NCBI GenBank assembly: GCA_009761415.1
Contig: QUOL01000023.1
Coordinates: 186,001-250,000 of the forward strand
Origin: Sarcomyxa edulis
Taxonomy: Eukaryota > Basidiomycota > Agaricomycetes > Agaricales > Mycenaceae
Direction: 5' to 3'
Length of the DNA stretch: 64,000 nucleotides
Below, in pieces: positions 46,995-59,412 of the stretch; the first letter of the stretch is position 1, and every line of letters begins with the position of its first letter. A program made the position numbers and the translations under genes. The notes beneath the pieces are model-generated. The model was not told where the DNA came from. It did no database searches and worked only from the letters and a program-made list of their open reading frames with translations.

Positions 46995-47701
46995 TTAAGC
47001 TCGCCCACTGCCAGGCACACCGTAAGATCCACTGAATTTGAAGGTACCTTCATCAGCCTTCCAATGGATGTTGACATCGCTGGTGATGTAGAGGCTCGAG
47101 TATCTGGGTAACATCATCTCAGTACATGGTTACAAGTTCAGATGAGTTCCATAGTGCACGTACCGAACGGAACCCTCAACCTGCCCGACATTGTTTTGGA
47201 ACTCGTCGCTCGTCATCTTCTTCGTTTTGAACGTAGGAGGTCCACCAAGCCCAAGCATTGCTCCAAAGACTTCTGCGTCGGCACACACTCCATCGTAAAC
47301 CCATCTGGCAGATCCGGTTTTGCAACTTGGTTTCCACTTCACAGTCATACGCGTCAGAACGCGTGAAAAAACATGTTGAGAACAAAGAAAAAGCAACTCA
47401 CGCCCATCTGCTTCTTGATACCGCTCACAGCGGCACTCCTGAGTTTCTCGACCGCGGCAGCGATCTCTCCAGCGGACTTTGCCTTAGGTTTCGACGCGTC
47501 GATCTCCTCCTCCAGTCCACGCGCATAAGTAGCGAGATCGACCAGAGCTTTGCGAATTTCGTTGTCGTCGTCCGGAATAGGGTATTCCTTAGGGTCTGCG
47601 AGGATAGAAGCAACTAATGCTTGGGTGACTAACGTAGTAGTGGATCGGGCTTTTTTGGAAGTGGAGGTCGACGCGCTGTCTGCCTTGCGTTTAGGAGGCA
47701 T
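46995..47701 (-). CDS. Small conserved-looking hypothetical protein
   Basis: Three exons or so. It starts MPPKRKADSASTSTSKKARS (basic, NLS-like), then an Ala/Glu-rich helix (LVDLATYARGLEEEIDASKP). A short globular C-terminal part contains WKPSCKTGSARWVYDGVCAD, FGAMLGLGGPPTFKTKK, IHWKADEGTFKFSGSYG and a final VPGSGRA. The C-terminal half resembles a small beta-rich ligand-binding fold, but I recognise no family. A nuclear location is suggested by the leader. Confidence 0.65.
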
Positions 47702-48091
47702 TGTAGATAAGATGATTTCAAAGAGAGTCGGCGAGCTCCTAAGCGTGTTACGGTTCCAGTCGGTGGTAGTGAAGAGCAAAGGATGAAGGTCAAATTTACA
47801 TAAAATTCGAGATAAAGCCTAGATCATCTGACTGTGACTTTACGTGTACATCGACGCGTTTTCGACGCGACGCACCTTCAAACTTGAACCTTCATCTTCA
47901 ACTACGGAATAGTAGCAGACTCAACAATGAAAAAAAGCAGGGAATCCAGACTACAGTCTATAAATAATGCGTGTTTGAGGTATCATCAGAAAGAAAAGTA
48001 CAAACGTACAACTACACTCAGCCACAGGAAAGGAGCGACGACCAGGAAATTTCGAATCGCCTGGATCCCTCGTGTATAACTGATTTCCAGC
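47702..48091. other. Intergenic promoter region
   Basis: About 390 bp upstream of the small hypothetical gene and downstream of the DUF6593-like gene (both minus). No gene seen. Confidence 0.55.
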
Positions 48092-49048
48092 TCACATCAT
48101 CATAGAGGCAATGATGCCACCCAAGATGCCCCCACGGACAGCAGGGTCGGTTCCTGCGTGAACGTCACCGAATGGGTGCCCGCTGTTCATCAAGAATGCA
48201 CCGAGCAAGCATTCCTCAAGTAAACCATCTCGTAGGGCTTCTTGAGAGATATCAACCTCAATGACGTGATTGGGATCGCGCCACGCTGCAAGGCTTCGAG
48301 CGGGATTCGAGACAGGAGCGAGCTGTGACGTCCTGATAAGTGATTGTTCTAAAATGAAAAAAAATAGGATCCCACGAACCGCGACATCGCCGTTAGGCTG
48401 CTCGCACCAGCCGTATGCAAATCCATTATGCTGCATTACTCTTGATCTACAAGAGATCACACGTTAGTATCCAAGTCTACAAGGCAAGTGACGGCAACAT
48501 ACTTAGACTTCTTGTCGTAGGGCATGAAATCCTTGAGCTTGACGTCTGATCCACGAAACTGCATCCTAGGGCTTGAATGATCCCAGTCGATGGTCGCGAT
48601 GACGCGATTCTCTCCATTCCGAAGAATTGTCTCCTTCTTCGTGCTTACCGCTGACATCACAGTCTTTCCCCAAGGATCGACAGCGGTAGAGTTGAGGATG
48701 GTTTTCTTATCGCCAGAGAAATGGAAACAAATAGAAGACGGCTGAGCTTGTTGTTGTTGTGGAGGAGGAGCAGTGGGATAGCCCTGCTGATAGCTGTTCT
48801 GGGGCGCACCGTACGGTGGTTGGCCATACGGGGCTTGCTGCTGCTGACTATATTGGCCTTGGCCGGGTGCATAATTGGTAGGAGGCTGCTGGTAGCCGCC
48901 CTGGGGCTGCCCGTAAGGCGCGCCTGAATATTGCTGAGGGGGCGCCGAGCCTGATATATCATATCAATATACCATCACCGAATCGATTGTAGGTTTTAGG
49001 CTCACCATATCCGTACGCGGGGGCATTTTGTTGTTGTTGGCCGTACAT
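48092..49048 (-). CDS. DUF6593-like protein with Gln/Pro/Tyr-rich N-terminus
   Basis: About six exons. The N-terminus is a prion-like low-complexity region (MYGQQQQNAPAYGYG, YGQPPYGAPQNSYQQGYPT). Then a folded domain has CFHFSGDKKTILNSTAVDPW, a conserved RVIATIDWDHSSPRM segment, and LAAWRDPNHVIEVDISQEAL. The C-terminal helix LLEECLLGAFLMN is followed by a Gly/Ile-rich end (GGILGGIIASMMM). These match the agaricomycete-expanded DUF6593 proteins of unknown function. The naming is from memory of that family and is tentative. The Gln-rich leader could drive condensation. Confidence 0.72.
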
Positions 49049-50662
49049 GTTGGGATCGATTGGGGAGTGCGAGAGGATGAAGCTTGAGGAAAAAAATCTG
49101 AATGTGTGGGGACTTGAAGGTCAGAATATAACTAAGAATTCAGCATGTCTACTGGGTAAGAATAGCAGTGTTACGTTGTTCGGGCACGCACCGCCTTGAG
49201 AAGGCATCAGAGATGTATCGATGATCGATAGCCCGAGAGAGCCGACAACTAAAGACTTGTACTTGTTCTCGACTCGGGTTTCAGAAGAAACACAAAAAAA
49301 AATCTTCACCTTGTACATCAATGACCTGAAAGGCCTAACCTCGTTCCTCATCCTCGCCGGGTCCTCAAGGCCTCATGATCACCGATCGCGATGATGGATC
49401 CTGTAACGTTCAGCGGTTGCGTCAATCAGCGTAAGTTCCGTTCTGGATGGGCTCAAGCAAAAATCATACCTCAATCATAATGAAAACACGGTGGTCTCTG
49501 CGAGCAAACCTCGAAGGAGATCATTACCGATGCGAGGCCGCCGGTACTGATAAGGGATCAAAGTGATCGATCGGCATCGGTGTTCCGTTACACTGGCATT
49601 GCCCGCACCAAAAATATTTTTCTACTCTCCTCCCATCACCTACGCGTATACGTACGCGCACAGACGCGTGCAGACTTGTACGGTATTCGCGCGTTTTCTC
49701 GCTCTTTTCTGTCTTGCGGTCCATTCTTTGCGGAGTGTACCTAGGTGTGTACCATATGGTGACTTCCGTTTGCCGAATGTTCTAGTGACAATTAGCTCTT
49801 GCAAATGATCTTGGATTGTGATGCTCCATGTTGGTATGTGATCCTCCTGATGTCTCAGTGTTTCGCATTGGTGCCGTTCTAAAGGCTATGCCATTTCTCT
49901 CCTCCCAGGTCCCAGCTGATGAGAGGAATGATGGTTGTAGAATTACTACATTCTCGATTTGGTCTAACCTCCACCACAACTTGAAAGTCCGTCCAGAGTC
50001 CAGTCCATGAGATCGCGTGATCTTTATCGCGTCTGTCGGATTCTGCAGACGCTCATTGGTGCCCATGCCCATGTCCTCGCATCGGACTCTTTGTTATTGA
50101 AGCTGGTGAGTCCGGGATCGCATCATTTTGCAGTAAAGCATTACCAATACCTACTCGCCAGTGGAACCCAAGCCCAAAAAACAGTTGGCCTTGATGTTTT
50201 TTGGGCGATAGCAACGTGATACATCCCTTCTTGGCGGCCGTGATCTTTGATGGGAATGCGGTCTCGCCTCCGGTAAATCTCTTTGGTTTTGACTTGACTG
50301 TATAGAGCGCTGCAGGGGAAACATGTGTGGGTCTACGATCTCAATCGGAATATCACATCGCGCAAGTTTCCAAAGCAATGGTACAGCCCCGGGGCCTACG
50401 GTCCAGTCCTTTTGGCAGTATAAAGGCAAGAGGGACGCGTCGAATATTCTTCAGCCAGTCTCTCCTTCGCTTCTTTTCAAGTACTGTGTAGTGAGTTCTA
50501 CTCTTCATACCAGTTACACAATGGATGCTAACAAACATTACTTACTCTCCTAGCTTTCTTCTTCTTTGAGCATCCTTCTTCGTATTTTAACTTCGTTCAC
50601 TTCCTTTTCTAATACTTCTTTCAACCCCGAAACTCTTTACATTTTCATCACCTTTTTTCAAA
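49049..50662. other. Long intergenic region upstream of the Kex2-repeat gene
   Basis: About 1.6 kb between the divergent DUF6593-like and Kex2-repeat genes. It has no supported gene. It holds the TATA element at 50419 and a pyrimidine-rich stretch before the start codon. Confidence 0.55.
50419..50424 (+). promoter_or_regulatory. TATA box of the Kex2-repeat secreted gene
   Basis: TATAAA, about 240 nt before the ATG and followed by CT-rich DNA. It is well placed as a core promoter with a moderate 5' leader, and suggests a regulated, strongly expressed gene. Confidence 0.5.
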
Positions 50663-52084
50663 ATGTACTCCACGTCCGTTATCGTCTCTTTGGCCATCCT
50701 CTCGGCCGCCGCACCCTCTTTTGCCGCCCCATTGGCGTAGGTTATATCTATCCACTTAGTTTTCCATCTCACTGACCGTTTTTCGATACAGTACTCGTTT
50801 CTCCCTTCCCGTCTCGACTATCGCAAAGGAACTCGGTGGAGGCCTCCTCACAGGTGGTGCCTTTGCCGGATTGGAGGCCCTTTTAGATAAGGAAACCTCC
50901 CCTGCGTATGTCTCACTCATTCCATTTTTCTATATCTCCGTCTAACTTCCATCTTCAGTGCCCGGGAACTCGCGGCCCGCGATCTCGAAGCCCGTCTCAA
51001 ACTTCCTATTGGTACCATCATCAAGTCCCTTGGAGGTGGTCTCCTCACTGGCGGTGCTTTCGCCGGCCTCGAGAGTCTCTTGGAAGGAAACACGTGAGTA
51101 ATCATTATGTAAGACTCTATTCTTTGTGCTCATGTTTCGTTCTCAGTAAACGCGAACTCTCCCTTGAGGCTCGTGCCGGTTTTGCCGGACTTTTGGACAG
51201 TCTCATTGGTGTCGGCGAGAAGGAGCTCCCCGCTGTCATCAAGAACGCTATCATCGGAGGCGCTGCTTCTGGTGCCACCAACGGTATCGCCAGCAGCATC
51301 TTCGGCAGCCGCGCCGTCGGTGGAAAGGTTGTTGGAGAGGTCATTGAAGACACTCTTGGCACCACAATTGCTAAGGGTGCCCTCAGTGGTCTCGGCAGTG
51401 CTATCGGTGGAACTGCTATTGGAGCTATCTTCGACAAGCTCTTCAAGTACGTTTTTGTCTATCATTGATGCATTTGCTTCCAATTGACTGACTTGCCTCT
51501 CATTTATAGCAAACGTTCCTTCGAAGACCTCACCGAGGACGAGATCAACACTCTCGCTACCTTCCTCGAGTCTTCCGACGTCAGCAAGCGTGCTCTCAGC
51601 GACCTTACCGATGATGAGATCGACACCCTTACTACTTTCCTCCAATCCGTTGACGTCACCAAGCGTGCTGTTGGTGGAAAGGTCGTCGGAGAGGTCATCG
51701 AGGACACTCTCGGAACCACCGTTGCCAAGGGTGTTCTCAGCGGTCTTGGCAGTGCTATCGGTGGAACCGCCGTAGGCGCTGCTTTCGACAAGCTCTTCAA
51801 GTATGTTTCGATTTTCTCCGATAGCTGTCCTTATCGCTGACCAGTACTTCCCATTCTACAGCAAACGTGCTTTGGAAGACCTGACCGAAGACGAGCTCAC
51901 CGCCCTCGCTACTTTCCTCCAGTCCGCCGACGTCAGCAAGCGTGAGCCCGAGCCTCTCGGTTCCATCGGCAAAGGCGCCATCGGACTTGTTGCCAGTCTC
52001 GGTGCCTCAGAACTCGCAGGTGGCCTTGTCGACAAGATCGAGAGCCTGTTCAAGCGGGAGATGTCCCTCGACGAGCTCGATTAA
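50663..52084 (+). CDS. Secreted Kex2-processed repeat protein (KEP-type) with Gly-rich repeats
   Basis: Six exons, all introns phase 2: 50663..50736, 50792..50905, 50959..51093, 51147..51446, 51510..51800, 51862..52084; about 378 aa. A signal peptide (MYSTSVIVSLAILSAAA) leads into tandem segments. Two copies carry LGGGLLTGGAFAGLE; two carry GGKVVGEVIEDTLGTT; three carry the acidic helix DLTEDEINTLATFL, each ended by a KR dibasic (VSKR, VTKR, NKR). There are at least seven KR sites. This is the layout of fungal KEP proteins, which Kex2 cuts into secreted peptides; U. maydis Rep1 is a known example. The Gly-zipper units (for example SGLGSAIGGTA) may be membrane-active or self-assembling. No Cys is present. 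Its biological role is unknown. Confidence 0.88.
51310..51943 (+). repeat. Tandem exon-encoded repeats within the Kex2-repeat gene
   Basis: The Gly-rich unit at about 51310-51446 recurs nearly unchanged at 51668-51800. The acidic-helix unit occurs at about 51511-51591, 51592-51665 and 51863-51943. Copies end on or near intron borders of equal phase, pointing to segmental duplication. Confidence 0.8.
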
Positions 52085-53473
52085 ATATTTACGACGTGAT
52101 GGTTATGATGGGGATGTATTTATCTTTTTATTTTTCGGGTCTGGCTCATGAAGTATTATATAAATCTACTATTACTTAGTTCGATACGAATGCCACAGTT
52201 TTTGGATGCTCTGATGTTGTGCTTCTTGAGTCTGAGCCAAGTTAGAGCAGCTATTTAGCTGCCTTCGACGCGTCGCGTCCCTAAAGCATCACGTGCATTG
52301 ACTCTCACCCTATATTTACTTTTGCCTTTCCTTCACTTTTAGCTCATGGCACAAAGGTGCATCGAAGCTATCAGTCACAAAGCTTAAGCAGTGTGTCCGC
52401 GGCGAGCCTTGCTTGAAAACCAACGCGAATCATCCCGCAGAGGTCTCTGAAAGGTCATCGATCCCCGACAAGGCCCACCATGACGAAAGGACACATAAGT
52501 CATAGCTATTTTCGATTCCGGATGGATTCGGACAGTGATGTGGCGAACTCCAAGTGGAGTTCGGTTCAAAGATACATGTCCAAGTGTCGTAAGATGTCGG
52601 TTCGTGTCATCGGGGACGTGCTCGGCGACGAAGTCGAAAATATAGCGCGCTAAAGTAAATCGTTCGGCTGAGATAGCCACTATTCGACATGTATCATGGA
52701 TTGGAAAGAAAGGAACGCGTGTATTCAGGTTGACAGCAAAGCATGATAACCAGCGTATATGCATCTATAAGTATTACATCGTTTGAAAGCCTGAAGGCTA
52801 CCGCTGGAGCCTAGAGCTGTACAGGCCAACATTATCAGTGTTCGAAAGGATGATCTCTCCGGTTGAGCGGAACAAAGCAGTGGATGTCCTGCCTCGAACG
52901 CAACTCGAACGAGGTTTAACATCAACTACTTATAGGATGGACTGCAAGCAAACCAGTGATTGCGCGCTGCGGTAGACTCGCCCAATTGGGAAAGCCGAAC
53001 CAAGTGAACGTGGCAGCGATGGCCCTCCTTCTCCTCCTCCTTCTCCAGTAACAACTGGCACAATTACTAGCCATGGCATGAGTATATGCGCATATGCATG
53101 ACTAGTAGCAGTGACTTGGTGTGCTGTCGAGGATGTGTGGGTGGTGACCCGGTTGTGGCTGATGTTGGTGTGGCTACGCACGCGTTGTTTGTTTCGGCTT
53201 TGCCCTTCGCCCTGGTTCGGCTTCGGCTTCAAAACCCTTCGCCCAGGTCTGCTCAATTTATAGCCTCTTTTCCTTTCTCTTCATCATCAACTACCATCTC
53301 CACAACAACTCTCTTCTCCCTCAATCTCTCCCCAAGTAAGTCATATCTTATCCCTTCATCCTCAACTACATCGTCCTAATCGTATCTTATAGTCCAATCA
53401 ATCCAATTACCGTTCGTCTTCATTCCAATCCTACGCGTGTCTGCCGTTTTTCCTGACACGGTGACGATCACAG
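52085..53473. other. Long intergenic region upstream of 14-3-3
   Basis: About 1.4 kb. A minus-strand frame of 126 codons at 52384-52764 has a real ATG but no relatives I recognise; I leave it uncalled. The right part has a CT-rich tract (about 53264-53330) and a 5'-UTR intron. Confidence 0.5.
53336..53392 (+). other. Probable 5'-UTR intron of the 14-3-3 gene
   Basis: GTAAGT donor at 53336 and TTATAG acceptor ending 53392, 57 nt long, directly after a pyrimidine-rich putative transcription-start zone and before the ATG at 53474. Typical size for this genome. Confidence 0.5.
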
Positions 53474-54410
53474 ATGCCTGAATCCCGCGAAGACTCTGTA
53501 TACCTCGCCAAGCTCGCTGAGCAAGCTGAGCGTTATGAGGGTAAGCTCTTGTCTATTTTCTAGAAAAGCGGCTCTCCCTGATCCTTCACATCAACAGAGA
53601 TGGTCGAGAACATGAAACGCGTCGCCTCGTCAGACCAGGAACTCACCGTCGAAGAGCGTAATCTCCTTTCCGTCGCATACAAGAACGTTATTGGTGCCCG
53701 TCGCGCGTCTTGGAGAATAGTCTCTTCGATCGAGCAGAAAGAGGAGTCAAAGGGAAATGAAGCCCAGGTCTCCATGATCAAGGGCTACAGAGAAAAAATC
53801 GAGAGCGAGCTTGCCAAGATCTGCGAGGACATCCTCGAGGTCCTCGACAAACACCTCATTCCTTCCGCTGCATCTGGCGAATCCAAGGTCTTCTACCACA
53901 AGATGTGAGTCACGTGTATTATACTTCAGGCCCTCAAAACTGACTCTCCTCAAGGATGGGCGACTACCACCGTTATCTCGCCGAGTTTGCCACTGGCGAT
54001 AAGCGAAAGGACAGTGCCGACAAGTCCCTCGAGGCCTACAAGGCTGCTTCCGATGTTGCTGTCACCGAGCTTCCTCCCACGCACCCCATCCGTCTCGGCC
54101 TTGCCCTGAACTTCTCCGTCTTCTACTACGAAATTCTCAACAGCCCCGACCGTGCATGTCATCTTGCCAAGCAGGCGTTCGACGATGCCATCGCAGAACT
54201 CGACACGCTATCAGAGGAGAGCTACAAAGACTCTACCCTCATCATGCAACTGTTGAGAGATAACTTGACCCTATGGACTTCTGACATGCAGGATTCGGGT
54301 ACGTCTAGGCTTCCGTTGTTCAATGGATAATTTACTCACCAACTTACTTCGTAGCAGACAAACCCGCAGATGCCAAAGAGGAGACCGCTGAGGCACCGGC
54401 TGACGAGTAG
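53474..54410 (+). CDS. 14-3-3 protein
   Basis: Four exons: 53474..53540, 53598..53904, 53955..54298, 54355..54410; about 257 aa. The family is recognised by [51 protein letters not shown], the [20 protein letters not shown] block and [12 protein letters not shown]. Phosphopeptide-binding residues (K in VAYKNV, R in ARRASWR, R and Y in DYHRYLAEF) are present. The short acidic end has several Glu/Ala. 14-3-3 proteins bind phosphoserine motifs on many partners in signalling. A CT-rich tract and 5'-UTR intron upstream fit high expression. Confidence 0.97.
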
Positions 54411-54738
54411 AGGTCCGGTTCTGACGTTTATTTTTTTGTTATTCCCTCCCTTGTCCTACGTCCGCCTCTTCTCTAAAGCGCGTCGTAGGCTGTCTTGCTC
54501 CTTCATCATCTTCTGCATTGTCGACCTCAAATCCCCCCTCTACATCACTGTCATCAATCCGTCTCTAGTCGTACCTTTCTTCTTATCATGTCCACATACC
54601 ACTTGAATGTGGAAGTAATGTTTATTCCTCAATACGAGTTTGTGGAACGTAAATAAAGGGTTCTCCGGGTATCCATATCTATGACTGAACTTGAATAACT
54701 GCAACTGAGGGCGCTACGCCTTGTTCCGTAACTCTCTT
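54411..54738. other. Intergenic region between 14-3-3 and BST1
   Basis: About 330 bp holding the 14-3-3 3' UTR and the short BST1 promoter; both genes are on the plus strand. No additional gene seen. Confidence 0.55.
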
Positions 54739-57700
54739 ATGTTTCGATTGGTCCCTGTTTTCACTGCTTTGCTATCCCTTGCTATCCTCCTCGTCTCTTA
54801 TTTCGCCACATTAGATATCTCCACCAACCTCTCACCCCAAGGATGTCGCATGTCATGGATGTCACCCTCTTATGTTCTTCAGTCCGACTTCGATACCTCA
54901 TGGTCACCACTAGCGCGTAGATATTCGTTATGGCTATATCGCGAGGTAGGATGGGAGTCTAGCCAGGTAAGTCGTAATTTACACGAAAAGAAGTGCAACA
55001 CCTGACTGGCGTGTTCTTGATCCTTGAAGATACGTGAAAAAGAGGGTGGTAGCCTCCCAGTTCTGTTCATCCCAGGGAATGCCGGTTCCTCTCACCAAGT
55101 CCGTTCGATAGCATCTTCAGCGACGAGACAGTATTATTCGTCTCCTTATGTCGTCGCCTCCGACTTTGCTTCCAGTTCGCTGAAGCCTCTTGACTTCTTT
55201 ACAGGTGGGTGTGTTCATCTATGCCCTTTGCTTGCGTGGATGTGTCACTGTCATTTCTCATGGACGCTTTATCTGCGCTGGTTCTGCTTGTCTCCCCATG
55301 TAGAAAGGTTGCATGTAGAGGACGTTGATGACGTGAATAATCATGTTGTTCTTTGCTTCTTAGGGTCTCCCATCCATGGCATTGACTTCCATTGCTAATG
55401 TCCTATCATCCCAGTGGAATTCAATGAAGACCTCTCAGCATTCCACGGCCCTACACTAGACTCCCAAATCGCCTATACCTCACGTGCCATATCCTACATC
55501 CTCTCCCTCTATCCCCACAACACCCAGATCATAATAATGGGACATTCCATGGGCGGTATAGTCGCCACATCTCTCCTCCCGATATCGAACGGTAGTATCT
55601 CTGCTGTCATCACGATGTCGACACCACACACACTCCCTCCGGTGCGCTTCGATTCTCGGATTGAGACGTTGTACGATGCGAATCGAGGTGTGATGGGGTC
55701 TGATACGACGCCTATTTTGTCGCTTTGTGGTGGTGCGACTGATATGATGATTCCTTCTGAGTCGTGTATTCTTCCTGCGTCCGTGGAGCGGAATGTGGAT
55801 GGAGGCGTTTATAGAAGGACTGTGTTTACTTCGGCTTTGGAAGGTGCTTGGACTGGTGTTGGGCATCAAGAGATGGTTTGGTGTCATCAAGTGCGTTGGC
55901 GGGTCGCTAGAGCTGCTCTCGAACTTGGGGCTTCGAGCTCCATCGAAGACAAGGCCCGTGTACTTGATAAATGGCTAAGAGATGGCCACACGCCTCCTCA
56001 AGTGCCATTCGAGACACCTAATTTCTTGTTAACGGATCCGACAACTTACGAGACTCTTCCCCCGGATATGCATCTCGTCCTGAAGAGCCCCAAGGGTTCT
56101 CGAACTTACCTTCTACCTGTCCCAGCTCCATCGACAACACATCTACCCGTCAAGTTCATCCTTTTGGTCTCCCAAGGATCCATTCCTCCCGTATCACCTC
56201 AGAGCCCATTCCCACTCACGATATCTGTCAACCTTTGCGTTAGATCGTCTTCTTTGGCAACACCTTTTGATTGCGAACTGGTACAGCCTACTGTTCACAA
56301 ACTTATACCCAACCCAGTTTCGGATATAATGTTCCCTGTACCGGATGAGGGATCTGACGAGTCGGAAGGTGTCGTTCTTTTTGAGGCTGAGATCCCTCTT
56401 GGTGATGATACTGGAGGGCTACCGCGGTGGATCGCCGTTCGGATGGATGACGCAGATGGAAGAGGCTGGGTTGTTGGTGGGATCTCGACGGAAGCTGTCA
56501 TCACAAATACAGTTAGTACTTTCGGTGAGTGTGATTGCATTTCCAGGCGGTATGCGGTGGCCTGATTGTTTTTTCGGTAGGTCAGTTGTTCGGCAGCACG
56601 TCGATCAAGATACCTAGTCTGAGCGCGTTGAAAATCGGTATTTCTTTGCCAAACCTGTTATCGAGTGCACTGGTAGTCTATAGGCTGACGCCAAAATTTA
56701 CTCTGGAGAAGGCGTCTGCTCAGACATGTTCTGGTATCATTTTTGATAGTTTTTTGGTCATATTCAAGTCTAACCGTATTATCCACAGATGCACTCTTGC
56801 CCCCACTCATCGTGCATACATCACATCCTGCTGAAACGCATTACTTCCCGCTCCATAGTCTACCGCAGCACCACATCCTCTTGCATACCCACAGCTCTGC
56901 TCCATTCACTCCTACATCCATCGGTGCACACCGTGGACTAAGCTTCGATATCTATTCTTCTGGGTCTACGGGATGTAAAGATCTAGCGGAATTTGAAGTT
57001 CGAATTGATTTCTACGCCACCCTGGGAAGATGGGCTTCGCGATATTATACGACGTTGGCTAGTTGGGCCGTTGGAGCTGTCGCCTTGTTGGTTTTTGGGG
57101 CTTGGACCGAGTGCGATAAGACTGGTGAGCACGGATCGTGTATCGTGCTTGGGATTTGGATTGACTCATAGATCTCCTTTAGATCATATGCCAACGATCG
57201 AGCAGTCTCTCTCGATTTTTGGCCGTCAGAAGCTCCCGAAACTACTCATTGGCTCATTCCTTCTTTCGTTCGTACCACTATCTGAAGGCCTGTATCTGGG
57301 AAATCGAGGAGAACCTCTATTGTCTTTGATTGCACCGCTCATTCTCCTTGTGGCCACCGGTTTAGTCTTCATTAGTTGGTGGGCCCTTGTAATATTAATG
57401 TGGCCCCTCGGTAGAGTTAGCAGGATACTATTCGGCCGGTTCGTTCCATTTCAATCAAGTCATTTTCATTTTCGGCTTTGCTGATGTGGCCGTTGTGTCA
57501 GGCGCAAGCAAGAACTCAGTGTTCGTAGGAGCACGATGGTCTCGATGGTCCTCATTTTCTTGCTTGTGTTCCTTTTCATACCATGGCAAGTCGCCTTTCT
57601 AGGCTGTTGGTTGATCCATCTATACACTTGCGCTTCCACATCTGTCAATCCATTCTCACAATCCTCGCCAACTCCTCCGATCACTGCGATCCCGCTCCTG

Positions 57701-58256
57701 CGTCAGCGTGACAATGATGATGAGTCTGAAAACGAACAACCTTCGCGGGACATTCCAGAGGGTCTCGAAAAATCTGTGACGAACCGATACAAGATCAACA
57801 ATCACCATCATAATCTTCATCTTTTGTTGTTGATGACGTGGCTCTTACCACTGGTGGCGCCTGTTTTAGCTGTGTGGGTGCGCACGCTCATCACCGCAGG
57901 GTTTACCGCTCCGTTCGATGGGGATCATTTCTTCCCGAACGTCGCCCCGTTTCTCGTTATCGTGGATTTTGCGTCGTGGACTACGGGGCCGTTATTCGAG
58001 AGGCAGAAGTAGGTTTCTATATTCTTTGATGTTGCTTGACCTGATGTTTCTTCTCGATCGTAGATTCGAGGATAAGTTATCGGTCAGATGGGTGATACTT
58101 GTTGTTACAGGCGTGGCCTTTCTTGTTGGTTCTCGACGGACGTACATGGTATTTGATGCCGCGAAAATTGTCCTAGGCCTGATATTCGTCGTCCGAGTAG
58201 GACCAAGATATTGGGGTAGTTCTTCCCCTTCCTATACTACTAGAGTAATTCAATGA
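54739..58256 (+). CDS. BST1: GPI inositol-deacylase BST1/PGAP1
   Basis: Many exons. An N-terminal signal anchor (FRLVPVFTALLSLAILLVSY) leads into the lipase domain: VLFIPGNAGSSHQVRSIAS, DFNEDL-like VEFNEDLSAFHG, the nucleophile elbow MGHSMGGIVATSL, and ITMSTPHTLPPVRFD. The C-terminal half has multiple hydrophobic segments (LLIGSFLLSFVPLSEGLYL, LVATGLVFISWWALVILM, VSMVLIFLLVFLFIPW), as in the family. The enzyme removes the acyl chain from the inositol of GPI anchors in the ER, needed for ER exit of GPI proteins. Length (about 1000 aa) fits. The final exon ends at 58256 without further frame. Confidence 0.88.
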
Positions 58257-59412
58257 TAAGTATCATCGTAAATCGCTTTGTGCAGAGGTGTGCAGTTTTT
58301 CTGGCACGGTCAGTCGCCTACTTCCTTTATGTCCTCTCCGCTGTTGTGTCACTACGGTCCAACATACCTCTCAGCTTCAAGGTGCTCGTTGATCCTGAAC
58401 ACTGCGTTGTGCGCCACAATGCCAATGCATATCACATGACTAGAATTTGATGCCGAGATCAATCAATTTATAGATCAGTTCCCAACGAAAGGTTCTTTGT
58501 TTTAACTTTAGAACTCCCTCAACTCTGAGTCTCTCCCTGTATCTGGACCTGATCATGCACTGATGGATGCAGTCGACGCATGTACCACGTAAGTCTAGGT
58601 CTTTGAGCGGTACAATAGCAAGTAAAAAAAGTTAGGAGCAATGTGCCAAGTTCATTTAATCATTTCAGGATCGATATCTAGATTATTTGATAGCGTACCT
58701 GTTATATTAATTGCGTCCGAATTGTATACTCCTTTGAACCCCTTCACCTTGAGCGTGCATTGTACACTCAGTTCACCCCAGGTAGCAATTTATAAGGCCT
58801 TGGAGGTAAAGTTGTGGCGCCCTCGAGTTGCCTTCCAGAGATCTTATAGGCAATCGCCACAAAGATAGGGCGCCGGGAGATAATTACGGAACGATCGGCT
58901 TCTCATGTCATATGGACTGCACCACTGTGGGCTGGGACGAACATCATGGACAGAAGCCGGACATGAACAAAGGGAAACGATTCGTTGCTCGAGTGTAGTC
59001 TCTCTTTTTCGAGTTTCTAACATGACTCGTAGGTAGAGAACGGAGGATGCCGATAAACGATCGCGCATCGGTGGCTTGCTTCCCAACTTCTTGCTAATAC
59101 TGTAACGGCGCTTCTCGCTGTTGCCATGTTTCCACCATGCGGCGTCAGCGACTTTTGGGAGGGAAAATACTCATAGAAAGGCGCAAATAGGATAGGTTGG
59201 GAAATAGCTAGTAGCATTGAATTGAAAGACAGACATGAACGGACGATCAAAGTTCTTTTTCACAGAGGGTATGACCTAAAATGGACAATTTCCCACGTCG
59301 AAGGTACGCCTCTGTGTGCGGACCTTGAATTGTCTCTCACTGCTGCACTTCGTTGGACGCTAAAGGGTCTTCTCAAAACATCTCTGTAAAATCCTTTCTC
59401 ACTCCCGAGGTT
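58257..59412. other. Intergenic region upstream of the KDM5-type gene
   Basis: About 1.15 kb holding the BST1 3' UTR and the KDM5 promoter. Small frames here show no coding character. An upstream first exon for KDM5 (ATG at about 59281) is possible but does not splice in frame with what follows. Confidence 0.5.

Noticed and set aside
52384..52764. Minus-strand frame of 126 codons with a true ATG
   Set aside because: No relatives or domain recognised, no introns or clear partners, and it sits in the long space upstream of 14-3-3; could be chance.
59281..59303. Possible first exon of the KDM5 gene (ATG followed by a GTACGC donor)
   Set aside because: Its phase does not match any acceptor that leads into the KDM5 frame; kept only as a possibility.
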